Positions 21,075 through 31,404 of a stretch of DNA of 64,000 bases are shown here, piece by piece. The DNA is from Didymella arachidicola (Eukaryota; Ascomycota; Dothideomycetes; Pleosporales; Didymellaceae), in assembly GCA_016630955.3 (NCBI GenBank), contig CM049985.1, forward strand, positions 930,001 through 994,000. The letters run 5' to 3'. Made by a program: the position numbers and the translations under genes. The notes beneath the pieces are model-generated. The model worked only from the letters and a program-made list of their open reading frames with translations, had not been told where the DNA came from and did not search any database. How positions within the stretch are numbered: the first letter of the stretch is position 1; each line of letters starts with the position of its first letter.

Positions 21075-22270
21075 GTGAATGATCTCATTCCCTCGGCTAC
21101 AATCCGCTCGTTCAATACCATGTTGTGCTCAAGACACAAGCGGTGTATCATCTCTGTCGAGAGCTGCGGCACACAGACCTATGAGTTGCACAATACACTC
21201 GGGGACCTCCAGGCCGTAGCAGAATCTGGCTGTCACATCTGCTCGAACATCTTTGATCAATGAGAAGCAAAGCCGGAGATCGCATACCTTCAGGATCACC
21301 GTTTACATACATGTTTTCTCAAGGCGGCGATGTGGGACGATGAAGAGGACGTACGGGGAATCGAGATTGTGATATGCGACTCTGGCTCATTGCAGACCAA
21401 GACTTCCCGATGGATGTACAGATTGGTTCCTCTCTAATACGACACCGATCACTTTGGCTTCGAAACTCAATGGTGCGGTCACACGGCGGGCGTGCAACCC
21501 ATAATTTCCATCTGGAGATTCCTTCTTCAACTGGGTCGCAAGAAACACTCGGTCTTGCTCGTGATTGGCATCGTCTTTGCCATCGGAGCCATCCACAACT
21601 CAGTCCACGCACATGTCTTGAGCTGACACAAGGACGCAAGTGGTATCCGCCACGCTTGTTGGATCTCTCCTGCCCAGCCTCGCCTGGTCATCCGCGACAA
21701 CATGGACGATCATCAGGAGTACGCGACACTTAGCCGTTCTTGGAGCTGGGAAATCTTCATTGTGTTGACGGACACCTGTCTTGCAACCTTTTAGTATGAT
21801 GTCAAACTAGTGACAGACTTACCCCAAACATTTCAAGACGCGGTGAACATCTGCCGAACTATGCGCATCTGCTATTTGTGGATTGATTCGCTTTACATCA
21901 TCCAATCCCGGTCCCAGGAGCCGGAAAGACTGGGTAGATCATGTAGTTCAATTGTGTAGCATCTACGGTCTCAGTAACTTGTGCTTAGCCACGGCTGCAA
22001 CTTCCAGGACCACCGAGCCGGCTTTCACAATACGAAAGACCCAGACTGTCGAACCAGTATGCGCCTGGGCGTAGCCATTGTCGACGTTAACGCGGTGGCA
22101 GCGGGTCTCGAGGGTATTGAAGAGAGAGTCATGACACACGGCTACGGTTCCCATCCGCCCGGCAGCGCTGCATGTGATTTCCGCGTTCTTGCAGTCCACA
22201 ACGTGTATGATGACTATAATAGCATGTTGCGCATGGAACACATTGGTCACTTTATCAGGTATCTGTCGTG
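21075..22270 (+). pseudogene. HET-domain (heterokaryon incompatibility-like) pseudogene
   Basis: Fragments in different forward frames line up in order with fungal HET proteins: an N-terminal piece with AVAESGCHICSNIF (to 21263), KWYPPRLLDL at about 21641, EYATLSRSWSWE at about 21720, LPQTFQDAVNICRTM then YLWIDSLYIIQ at about 21820-21905, and DWVDHVVQLCSIYGLSNL at about 21930. In intact genes these read YATLSHCWG, LPxTFxDAIxVxRxL and YLWIDSLCIIQ. Frames change between blocks and stops intervene (for example after IFDQ at 21263), more than introns can explain. The consensus His-Cys of SHCWG is also lost (SRSWS). It is likely a decayed self/non-self recognition gene. Confidence 0.75.
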
Positions 22271-22600
22271 ATCACCGGGCTGTATACATCTATGCAAGGT
22301 CGCGAAAGCCGTTTTCCTTTGACACACAGTGTGACGTGATGAGCTTGCGCCCCATGGTTTCCTTCTGACAGAACCCATGTTAAGTTACATCCAGAGACAG
22401 CCCATGTATTTCTGATCACTTATCGTATGCTCGTGACCTAAAGTTCACTCTTGTAGAAATGCTAAGCTCTGAGTGCTAATATATATAGACCTTTTGCGCT
22501 TAGTAAAAGAATGAGTATGTATGTACAAAACCTTTCACTCCCATACGACATTCCAGAGATCATGAATAGTCAGCAGCAGAAATGGGTCTCCTCAGGATTA
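22271..22600. other. Intergenic between HET relic and pectate lyase
   Basis: Nothing recognised. Confidence 0.4.
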
Positions 22601-23392
22601 TTAGCAAGTCCTGATAAAGCCGCTCGTGGTGCAGTAAGTACCGTCGGGTCCAGAGCCCAACTTGCTCGAACTACCGTTGCCCTTCACGACACCCTTGTAG
22701 CGATCACAACTCTTATTGTTACTCTGGCAGGAGTTGATGATCTTGCAAGTATCGCCATAGTTAGTATTGATGCCGCACAGCACACCACCATCCCTGGCAG
22801 TTACACCCTCAATGATGATGTTGCGAGGTCCACCGTTGGCAGTGCAGTCGCCACAGCTGCGAATTACTTTGCCATAGTCTTCGGCATAAAAGTTCTTGAT
22901 GCTGACTGTGCCACGGCCATTGAATTGGAAAATCTTGTCTGCCGCGCCTGCGATGTTTCAGTGTAAGTTTTGGCTTGTTGATCGTGTGGGAATACCTTTT
23001 GCGCCGCCTCCGATAACATAGGAAGTTTTGCCAGCAGGTTGCTTGAATGTTGCAGCGTCCTCACACACATCCTCCCACCATACATTTTCGAGGGTGCATG
23101 CCCCACGGCAGTGGATGCCCTCGGCTTGAGCCTTAGACAAAATGACGTTCTTGATGGTTGCTCCATCCTCAGCAATGAACATAGCAGCTGCTTCGTCGGT
23201 CTCGGTCTGACCTTGACAGGTGTCCGGCGAGCGGCTGTAACGCACCATCTTGCCGTCGAAGGTAGTGCCGGCAGGGATGATCTTCGCAGCAGGAAGGCCT
23301 GTAGATGATGCAGGTGTGGGGAAGGCAGTCGCGGTGGGTGCCGCAAGGGCAGTGCCCAACAGTATAGCGAGAGCTGCAAACGAGGCCTTCAT
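22601..23392 (-). CDS. Secreted pectate lyase, family PL3
   Basis: Exons 23392-22996 and 22947-22601 with a 48 bp GT-AG intron give 247 residues, the usual PL3 size. Signal peptide: MKASFAALAILLGTALAAP. The mature part has the PL3 hallmarks DEAAAMFIAEDGATIKNVIL, CTLENVWWEDVCEDAATF, NFYAEDYGKVIRSCGDC and IIIEGVTARDGG, with many Cys as in the family. It cleaves de-esterified pectin by beta-elimination with calcium, outside the cell, and is typical of plant-infecting or plant-decaying fungi. Confidence 0.93.
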
Positions 23393-24749
23393 GTTGGGTC
23401 TGGTCTATCTTGGACGGTATTCAAGGTACAGGGGGTTGTGGCGAGATACTGGGACGAGATGGCGCGATTCCAGCCTTTATATCTTGACCTACTCAGCATC
23501 CTGCTGCCCCTCTCTCATTTGTTTCCATCCGACAATTGATGAGGATGTTGAGTGTGACTCAGCCATTCGTGGAACGCAAGTATTCTGTTCGATCTCTTCA
23601 ATCCCACCAGTCACGCTTCAAGTAAAACTGTCCCGTGACTCTCACAGTGAGCATCGGCGGACACACTTTGTTTGTGTATCTTGGACTTTGTTGAAGTCAT
23701 GTTGATGTTGTGTTAGCGAACTACACTTATGCTGTTATTCCTCCAATAGCATCTGAGCTGCGTTTGATTGATCGATCGACAGATGGAGCGACCCCAGATA
23801 TGGTTACTGGATGGAGGTCGAAGCGTTCGAAGCAAATCATGCGTGCGGAAGCTCGCCACATAACTGGGCAACGGAAGAGCTTGGTGATCCTGAAGAGGCA
23901 TGTCAACGCCGCCCGCTCGATCTGGCAACATCTCCAATTAATCATTGGCTACTACTGGTTGTAAAACCGTAAGCCGAGTACACACTATATCGCAGAGTAC
24001 TCTGTGAAGTTGATCAAGAGCAGACGAAGCAATCTATCCAGGCTCGGCTCCAAGACGGCTACCCCGCGAAATGATTTTCCGGGGTAGATGCAGTGTGCTG
24101 AGTACTAGATTCGCGCCAAATTTCTTTCCGCGAGACATTGAAGTTGATCGAGACTAACAACCTGATGTTCTGGAAAGTCTCCTATAGCTGGCGAATTGAG
24201 CATGTTCAGCGGAGCATCTGCCGTCATGGGCAGCAGAAGTGCATGTAACGATCTTGAGCTGCTTGCTGTAAGCCAGCAACAATCGTCATGCTGTATCATG
24301 CGGCTTGCTTTGCGATGCGGTGCTAAAAGTGGCAAGAACTCGACTTGTGGAAGGCTGATATGACTGCGACGTGGTGCGCCTTGTCTTAGTCAGCACGCCA
24401 CGTGCTCTCTGACGCGCTCCATGTTCCACCTCCGCGACCTTCGTTCCTTTTGTTCGACATCACGTCGCAGCCACTGCGATCGCTTTCATTGTTCCTTTGA
24501 GTATTGGTATGATCCGTAACGTCAGCGCTCGCTATACAAGATGTTTTCACTTTCCAGGTCTCGCGTGCACGCTCGCAGCCGTTTTGGCGCGCTGCCGAAG
24601 CGGCGGCGCCTCGTAGCATTCGTATTGCGCTTCATAAAAGGAAAACATTAGCGAATGGGTGATCGCAATATCGAGATTGGAAGCAAGACGTGGCCAGAGT
24701 TATAGCAATAAGCTCTGTCACTTCTGGATCGTTCGATGTCTTTGCAGTA
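23393..24749. other. Intergenic, no gene seen
   Basis: Divergent short frames only. The last bases before 24748 are the host target of transposon F. Confidence 0.4.
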
Positions 24750-26576
24750 ACGTAATCTATCAGCGAGCTGATCACTTCGTGCACCCCACCACATCTCTAA
24801 CGAGGATATCTCAACACAACACCAAGTAATCGCGATAAAAAGTAGATAGAATTAATCGCCTAACTGTGTTGTATTAATTGTGCAGGTGCGTCTATTGTGC
24901 CCAGGGTTTCTGCAGGCAGTGCAGACCTGAACACACTGCCGAGCTGCACCAGCAACAAGTCTCTCTTCACGCTTCTCTGCAGCTGCCAATGCCAACGCCT
25001 CTCTCTGGGCTATTATATCATCAGCTTCCTCTTGTGAAAGGGTCCCTCCCTTCTGTATACGCTTCCGTTTTCGGGATTTACGCTTAGTGGCGCTGGTAGC
25101 GATAGCTTCTTGGTGGAGCAGCTGAGCTGCCAAGAGGGTCCCGTTATGCAGCATCATCTCTGCCCCCTTCTGCATTTGCTGCACCATATTAATAAGCGCT
25201 GTAGGGGATGACCCAGCGTGGGTTCGAATACGGTTCTTGATCATTGTAGACTGTGCTTCTATTTCAAGCGCGTTGCTTGGGGTCCTGGGGTTCCAGGGGG
25301 TAGTAGGCAGGAGTGGTGAGGGTGTTCGAGGCTTGATTTCCAGCTTAGATACCACCACCCCTGGGTCCAGCGGCACCAGGCCAGTAGCACGGAACCCAGC
25401 TTTGATGTTGTCAGACGAGAAAACATCTTGGTACACTGCTGTAAACACTGCCAGGAATGCTAGCTTGTCTATATGGTTGATGTGGCTGTTCGCGAGAGCT
25501 CCTACCTCCTTCTTGTACGCACGCTTTAATGGTGAAAAGCACCCAACATCTAGGGGTTGAAGGATATGTGAGGCACGAGCAGGCATGCAGAGAGTGATGA
25601 TGTTGTTATCCTTGCAGATATCCTGAAATCTGATTGAGTTGTGGGACTCATGGCCGTCAAGGATGAGTAGTCGGTAACCCCCAACTGTACGAGATGTGGT
25701 GTGCTCAATGAAGTGCTGCAGCCAAGCTACACCAACTTCATTAGTAGTCCAGCCATTATCAGATACAGCTATCCTCCACTCTTTAGGATGGTTGTGATAC
25801 CAGCTTTGGTTGTGGTTCTTCCCCTTGAAGATGAAGAAGGGGGGGACGAGCCAGCCAACAGCATTGACAGCAGCGATCAGAGTTATCCACTCACGATCAC
25901 CTGGCTGCCGGCCAATTGGGTTGATTCGAATCTCTGAAGCCGTGACCACCTTGACAGACCCCCCTACACCAATCTGGAACCCAGTCTCGTCGAAGTTGTA
26001 GGTATCCTCATCAAGCATCCCATGCTTAGCTTTCACATTAGCTACTAAGCCAAACCACGGCTTAATAACTGCTGGGTTGCTACACAGGATCCTCCGGTAG
26101 TCCCGCGGTCGGGTCAATTGAGATCTGATCTCTGGCCGGCGCGTGATGAGGCGTGGAACCCAGCACCCACCGACAGCTCTGCCATGGCGTATTGCTAGCA
26201 GCTGGTCTGCCATACAGCGTACTTGGGTGAAGGTAGGGGCAAATCCTCGCAAAGATTGATCCTTGATACGTCTAACAAGGCTGTCCTCCTCGCTCTTGGT
26301 AAGCTTTGATGATTTGGGGCGGGTATCGCGTCGTGCAGTCGTGTTCGTGCATCGCGTACTGAGTGTACTTTGGGGCACTCCATACACAGCAGCAGCGCTC
26401 CTCTGGGTTAATGACGCGTCAGATTTCATTGCTGCAATAGCTAGAAGTATCCTATCTTCATGGGGAAGCAAAATAATATCATCTGGTTGCAGCATTGTTG
26501 GTGGTTGGGAAGAATGATGAGGTCTTGGCAGAAGTGATCAGCTCGCTGATGTGGTCAGCTCGCTGATAGATTACGT
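24750..26576 (-). mobile_element. Transposon F: Fot/pogo-type, open transposase
   Basis: 1,827 bp between TA at 24748-24749 and TA at 26577-26578. Ends start ACGTAATCTATCAGCGAGCT. The right repeat has two units (CAGCGAGCTGACCACAT then CAGCGAGCTGATCACTT), the left repeat only one, and the left end diverges soon after it. The transposase frame is open, so the element may be functional unless the short left repeat impairs it. It abuts transposon G at a single shared TA. Confidence 0.88.
24852..26495 (-). CDS. Fot/pogo-like transposase F (DD35D, zinc knuckle)
   Basis: 547 residues without stops. The order is N-terminal helix-turn-helix (RSAAAVYGVPQSTL), CENP-B-like region, DDE_1 domain with YNFDETGFQIG, LLILDGHESHN and HILQPLDVGCF (35 residues between second and third Asp), and a C-terminal CCHC knuckle CTACRNPGHNRRTC. 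It is clearly diverged from the 3505-5157 copy yet has the same length and layout, so it represents a separate family. It may be active on its own ends. Confidence 0.9.
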   Translation of the reverse strand: MLQPDDIILLPHEDRILLAIAAMKSDASLTQRSAAAVYGVPQSTLSTRCTNTTARRDTRPKSSKLTKSEEDSLVRRIKDQSLRGFAPTFTQVRCMADQLLAIRHGRAVGGCWVPRLITRRPEIRSQLTRPRDYRRILCSNPAVIKPWFGLVANVKAKHGMLDEDTYNFDETGFQIGVGGSVKVVTASEIRINPIGRQPGDREWITLIAAVNAVGWLVPPFFIFKGKNHNQSWYHNHPKEWRIAVSDNGWTTNEVGVAWLQHFIEHTTSRTVGGYRLLILDGHESHNSIRFQDICKDNNIITLCMPARASHILQPLDVGCFSPLKRAYKKEVGALANSHINHIDKLAFLAVFTAVYQDVFSSDNIKAGFRATGLVPLDPGVVVSKLEIKPRTPSPLLPTTPWNPRTPSNALEIEAQSTMIKNRIRTHAGSSPTALINMVQQMQKGAEMMLHNGTLLAAQLLHQEAIATSATKRKSRKRKRIQKGGTLSQEEADDIIAQREALALAAAEKREERLVAGAARQCVQVCTACRNPGHNRRTCTINTTQLGD

Positions 26577-26578
26577 TA

Positions 26579-28391
26579 ACGTGTTTTACAAGCGAGCCGC
26601 CCACCCTACCAACTTTGTGTACCTCTACAGATGTGTACCCCAACAACGTAATAATGAAATACCTAGAAATTAACAGAGTAGATTAAGTAGCAGCTACAGC
26701 CTCTTTCTTGCATGTACGTGAGTTGTGCCCAGTCTCCCTACACGTCTTACAGCGCGCCAGAGCCTGGCGGCTAAGACCTGACCGCTCTCCTCCATGACGC
26801 TCCTCACGAGCAAGCTGCTGATCAGCCTCACGTTGAGCGAGTATATCCTCTCCAGACCCCTTTTTTAACACCCCTTGCTTCTGTATACGCTTTTTCTTGC
26901 GCTCCCTACGCTTTGACGCTGCCTCGTTAGCCCTCTCAAGGCTAGCAATCCTTTCCTTCATCAGCTCAGCTGAAAGCATCATCACCTCAGCTCCTTTCTT
27001 AATCTGATCTATCGCCTCAATAATTGAAGCTGGTAACTAGCTCTTATGCTTGCGTACGCGCTCACAAATTAGGCTTGATTGAGCCTCAAGCTCGCGGGCG
27101 TTGCTTGGAGTACGAGCCTCCCAGAGAGCCTCTGTGAGAGCCGCTGGTGGAGTAGGTGTACGTAGCTGTACGTCTAGCTTTGAGAGGACAGCCTCTGGCT
27201 GATAAGGTACTAGACCTGCTCCCCGGAAGGCTGAGCAGATATTGACTGGCGTGAACGATCGATCAAACGCTGCCTTAAACGCAGGCAGAAATTCAAGCTT
27301 AGTGATGTGGTTGATGTGGTTGCGCATCAGGCTCTCTACCTCACGACTGTAGGCGCGCTTCAACGGCGAGAAGCAGCCAACGTCAAGAGGCTGAAGCAGG
27401 TGAGAGGAGTGAGGTGGCATACAGAGCGTGTAGATGTTGTGCTCCTTGCAGAGCTCCTGGAATTCAAGAGAGTGGTGGCCCTCGTGGCCGTCAAGGATAA
27501 GTAGGCGCCGCGCTCCCACTACACGAGCCTGAGTGTGAGCGTTAAAGTGCTTCAGCCACTCTACCCCAAGCTCGTTATTTGTCCAGCCATTGTCGCCAAC
27601 TGCGATTGCCCAGTTGTGTGGGATCTCTGCCTCCTCATACCAGGCAGCGAGGTGGTACTTGCCAGCAAAGATCAGGAACGGTGGGACTGACCAGCCAGCA
27701 GCGTTGATAGCTGCTATCACTGTCACCCACTCACAGCCGCCAGGCTGAACAGTCTTTGGCCTGCCTCTCCTCTCTGATCCTGTCACAACAAGCTGCGTTG
27801 TGATCTTGCCCATCATAAAGCCAGCCTCGTCAAAGTTGTAGACGTCTTCGTCGCAGATGCCGTACTTAGCCTTTGTCTGCTCTACAAGCTTAAACCAGCC
27901 TTGGATAAGGACAGGATCCTCGCATAGAGCTCTCTGCCTGTCATACGCTCGGTTAAAACGCGTTGTAAGACTCTCTGTACGCTTAACGAAGTTGCGCGGC
28001 TAGTGGACGCCAACCTGATCAGCACCACGCGCAGCCAGCAGTCTGTTAGCCATATCACGTACGGCTGCGTACGTAGGCGCAAATCCACGTAGGTCTAGCT
28101 CAATTATGTAGCCAACAATCACCTCCTCTTCTATCGTAGTGAGCTTCTTTGAGTTGGGCTGGCAATCGCGTCGGCTTAGTGTACCAGCGCGTCGGTTACG
28201 TAGCGTTGTACGAAGGACACTAAACGTCTGAGCAGCCGCTCTGACTGACGTGAACTGCTTTCTATTAAGAGATGAAATAGTAAGCTGAATACTAGCTTCG
28301 TCTGACTGCGATACAGCTTGATGTGGGTGGGCCATAGCTGTGTTGAGCTTCAAAGGCGCGCAAAGTTGGTGGGGTGGGCGGCTCGCTTGTA
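26579..28391 (-). mobile_element. Transposon G: Fot/pogo-type, broken
   Basis: The left end starts ACGTGTTTTACAAGCGAGCC at 26579, right after the TA shared with F. The right repeat (about 28358-28391) keeps one ACAAGCGAGCCGCCCACC unit, but the outermost bases to ACGT-TA are missing where transposon H begins, suggesting a small deletion at the junction. The single-unit repeats contrast with the two-unit repeats of its close relative G2. Confidence 0.8.
26683..28335 (-). pseudogene. Transposase G (DDE_1), two premature stops
   Basis: ATG at 28335. The frame matches G2 closely but has TAG for the Trp of VHWPRNF (near 28000; TGG to TAG, a CpA-to-TpA change on the opposite strand) and TAG for a Ser after RKHKS (near 27037). 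The three Asp are kept: NFDEAGF, LLILDGHEGH and LQPLDVGCF. The C-terminal zinc knuckle CKTCRETGHNSRTC is intact. The parts at 26683-26985, 27037-27816 and 28000-28335 are open pieces of one 550-codon gene. Confidence 0.88.
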
Positions 28392-29609
28392 ACGTGCACG
28401 GACAGCTCATGCCCGGAGACACCTCGTGCCCCGCCGAACACCAAGCCGCGTCTCAACACCACAACTTCAACAGACTATAACGCTACAGCTATGGCACCTA
28501 TCGACGATGCAATTAAAGATTTGAAATTGCGTGGTCCAGGAGAACACTTTACGTTGAGGGAAGTTGCTGAGAAATACCAGGTTAACCGCTCAACGCTGGG
28601 GCGAAGGTGGAGAGGCGTGACAGCGTCTCGGGAGGATGGATACTTAAATCAACAAGCTCTTAACCAACAACAAGAGCTAGAGCTTATACAATATATCACA
28701 AAGCTTACAGAGAGAGGCCTTCCTCCTACGAGAGAGATGATCAGGAATTTCTCATCTGAAGTAGCCCATCGGCAGCTGAGCGATCGATGGGTTTCTCGCT
28801 TCATTACCAGACACCAGATCCATATAATCTCAAAGTGGACCACCGCTATGGATCGTGTTCGCCACCTGGCTGATTCTGAGTCAAAATATCGTCTCTACTT
28901 TAAGCTACTGCATCAAAAGATTACTGAATATCGCCTTGAGGCTCGAGATATATACAATATGGATGAGAAGGGCTTCTTAATTGGCTTGATAGGCAGAAGC
29001 AAGAGGGTATTTAGCAGGCGTCAATGGGAGAAGAAGGAGGTTCAAGCATCTCTCCAGGATAGATCACGCGAGTTCCTGACACTCCTGGCCTGCTGCTGCG
29101 CCGATGGGAGCTCGCTGCCTCCAAGCCTTATCTACGCAGCTAAAAAAGGAGCTATACGATCAAGTTGGGTAGAGGATATTAAGACAGGAGAGCATGAGGT
29201 CTTTGTCTCATCATCTCCAACAGGCTGGTGAAACGACGACATTGGCCTAGCTTGGCTAGAGCAGGTGTTTGATCGCTATACAAAGCAGCGATCAGGGAGA
29301 TGGCGACTGCTCATCCTTGATGGCCATGGATCTCATGTCACGATGGAGTTTATGGACTACTGTGATCGCCACAGGATCATCCTTATAATCCTTCCCCCCC
29401 ATTCGACTCATACGCTCCAGCCGCTTGACGTAGTGCTGTTTAAGCCACTCTCTCAAGCTTACTCCAATGAGCTCACCAACCATCTCCATAAGGCTCAAGG
29501 TCTTATTCCAATTAAGAAAGGAGACTTCTTCCCACTCTTCTGGAATGCCTGGATATCGTCCTTCACAGAGAGCCTCATATTAAAGGGCTTCGAAGCTACT
29601 GGGATCTGG

Positions 29610-29623
29610 CCGATGGATGCCTC
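29610..29623 (+). repeat. Target-site duplication of LINE copy 1 (left)
   Basis: CCGATGGATGCCTC here is repeated exactly at 31391-31404 beyond the LINE tail. Confidence 0.9.
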
Positions 29624-31390
29624 ACACACACTTAAACCAGGCAGGCCACAAGAGGTCAGCGCTTACATTGGGTGGCACATAGCTGCCATAGACAAAACAC
29701 TAGCCATAGCGGCAAGAGGCATCCTACCAGCGTGGAGAACAACCCCTATAGCTGCACTCTTCCGAGACGCCGGACTGCTACCGGCAGCAGTGGCACTCGA
29801 GGAAGCCAGACTCAGATTTGCAACCCACCTGCGCACTACAGATGCAGACCACCCTCTCACTAGGCGCACAGCAGTACCTATCGTAAACAGGGGCGTAAAA
29901 ACCGGACAACCCCAGCGAGTCAAGACGAAAGTCCAACAGATGGCATCTCTTCTACCAGAGACCCCCAGGACTACACTCTCAGCCCCTCACTACTCGACTG
30001 GCTGCCGAACAGACCCGACGCTTAGCCTAGACAAGAAGACTGCAGCTAAGGCTTTTAAAGAATGGTGGGCCCAGCTCTCACCACTAGAAGTCACTATCTT
30101 CTCAGATGGCTCTGAACAGTACACAAAGGAAGGAGAAAAGCGGGTTACCTACGGCTTTGCAGTGTATCAGAACGGAAAACAACTGCACACTGGACGCGGG
30201 TCACTCAACCCTACCTCGCACGTCTTCGACGCGGAAGTAGTAGGAGCATGGAGAGGCCTCCAGCATACCGTAAGGCAACCAGAGCTCCGCACCCGCCGAA
30301 TCTGGCTGTGCATAGACAGCACCTCAGTGGTCTGGTGCCTCAGGGGCGACGCACCTCCTACCTCTCAATGGGCCTTCCTGGAGTGCCATGGCGCCATGGA
30401 GACACACGACGTCTCTATCAAATGGGCCCCTGGACACCTAGACATTGAGGGGAACGAGGCAGCAGACAGATTAGCCAACCTAGAAGCCCAGCACCCCTCA
30501 CCCCCGACTGGAAAAGCCGCTCTGCCTACACTCTCAGGCATCAAGACGATAGCCCGCAAGACACTGCGACACACACAACAGACCTGGTGGTCTGACAAGA
30601 AGACTAAGCTCTCGAAATGGTACAAGAGCTGGGACTTGTACTATGCACCACGCAGCAGTCCAAGGGAACTAGACCTACCAAGGGCCACGTTAGCCAGGCT
30701 CCTCTCCATCCAATCTAGGCATGGGGACTTTGCCTGGTATCACCGAATGTACAATCACAAGGATGCAAACCTTAGCTGCTCATGCGGGCGCGACAAGACG
30801 CCAGAGCACCTCGTGCTCTGCCGCAAGACCCGCGGGAGCTTTAGCAGATGGCCGCTGCGACCACTAATACTACCATCCAGCCAGGCTGATGGCCTAGCGT
30901 ACACTGCAGCACTAGTGAAGGAGCCAGAGGCCTTTGACGCCTTTGTCAAACTTACACAGTACTTCACCAAGATCTGCCCCCGCTAGCTCCTGCAGCCCTG
31001 CAACAGCAGCAAACACCTGCACCTAGTTCTGCTAGGTCCAGCACAATCGATGCAACACTCTTCACCCCTCCACCCCTCCACCCCTCCACCCCTTCACCCC
31101 CTCCACTCACACGATCTCTCTTTCTCTCTCTCCTACGGCACATATATGCCTCAGAATGCAAGGAAATTACCCTAATATACATACATCGCTTAGCCTCCCC
31201 AACTGGACGGGGAGCTGTAGTTCTGAAATGGTAGCAATACCCGCGCAGGCAAGAAATGCTTTCTAAGGTAGTGTATCAGCACTGTAATTCCATAGCTTAG
31301 CACGTCGTACATGCCCTTCGGGAGGCGAGATGATGGACTTATTCCACATCAACTAGACGAAAAATGAATACCAACCAACCAACCAACCAA
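29624..31390 (+). mobile_element. LINE copy 1, 5'-truncated
   Basis: Carries the last part of the LINE second ORF (from HTLKPGRPQE, about residue 830 of the full protein, through RNase H), the 3' untranslated region and a (CCAA)n tail. It has two coding differences visible against copies 2 and 3 (Tyr for Asp in SWDLDYAP; a silent C/T in the WAF region) and one extra CCCCTCCA unit in the 3' region. Its 5' end is in frame with transposase H, giving an accidental fused frame 29265-30986. Confidence 0.9.
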
Positions 31391-31404
31391 CCGATGGATG
31401 CCTC
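31391..31404 (+). repeat. Target-site duplication of LINE copy 1 (right)
   Basis: Exact repeat of 29610-29623; it directly precedes the truncated start of LINE copy 2. Confidence 0.9.

Noticed and set aside
22511..22966. 151-residue forward frame
   Set aside because: Antisense to exon 2 of the pectate lyase, which has clear PL3 motifs.
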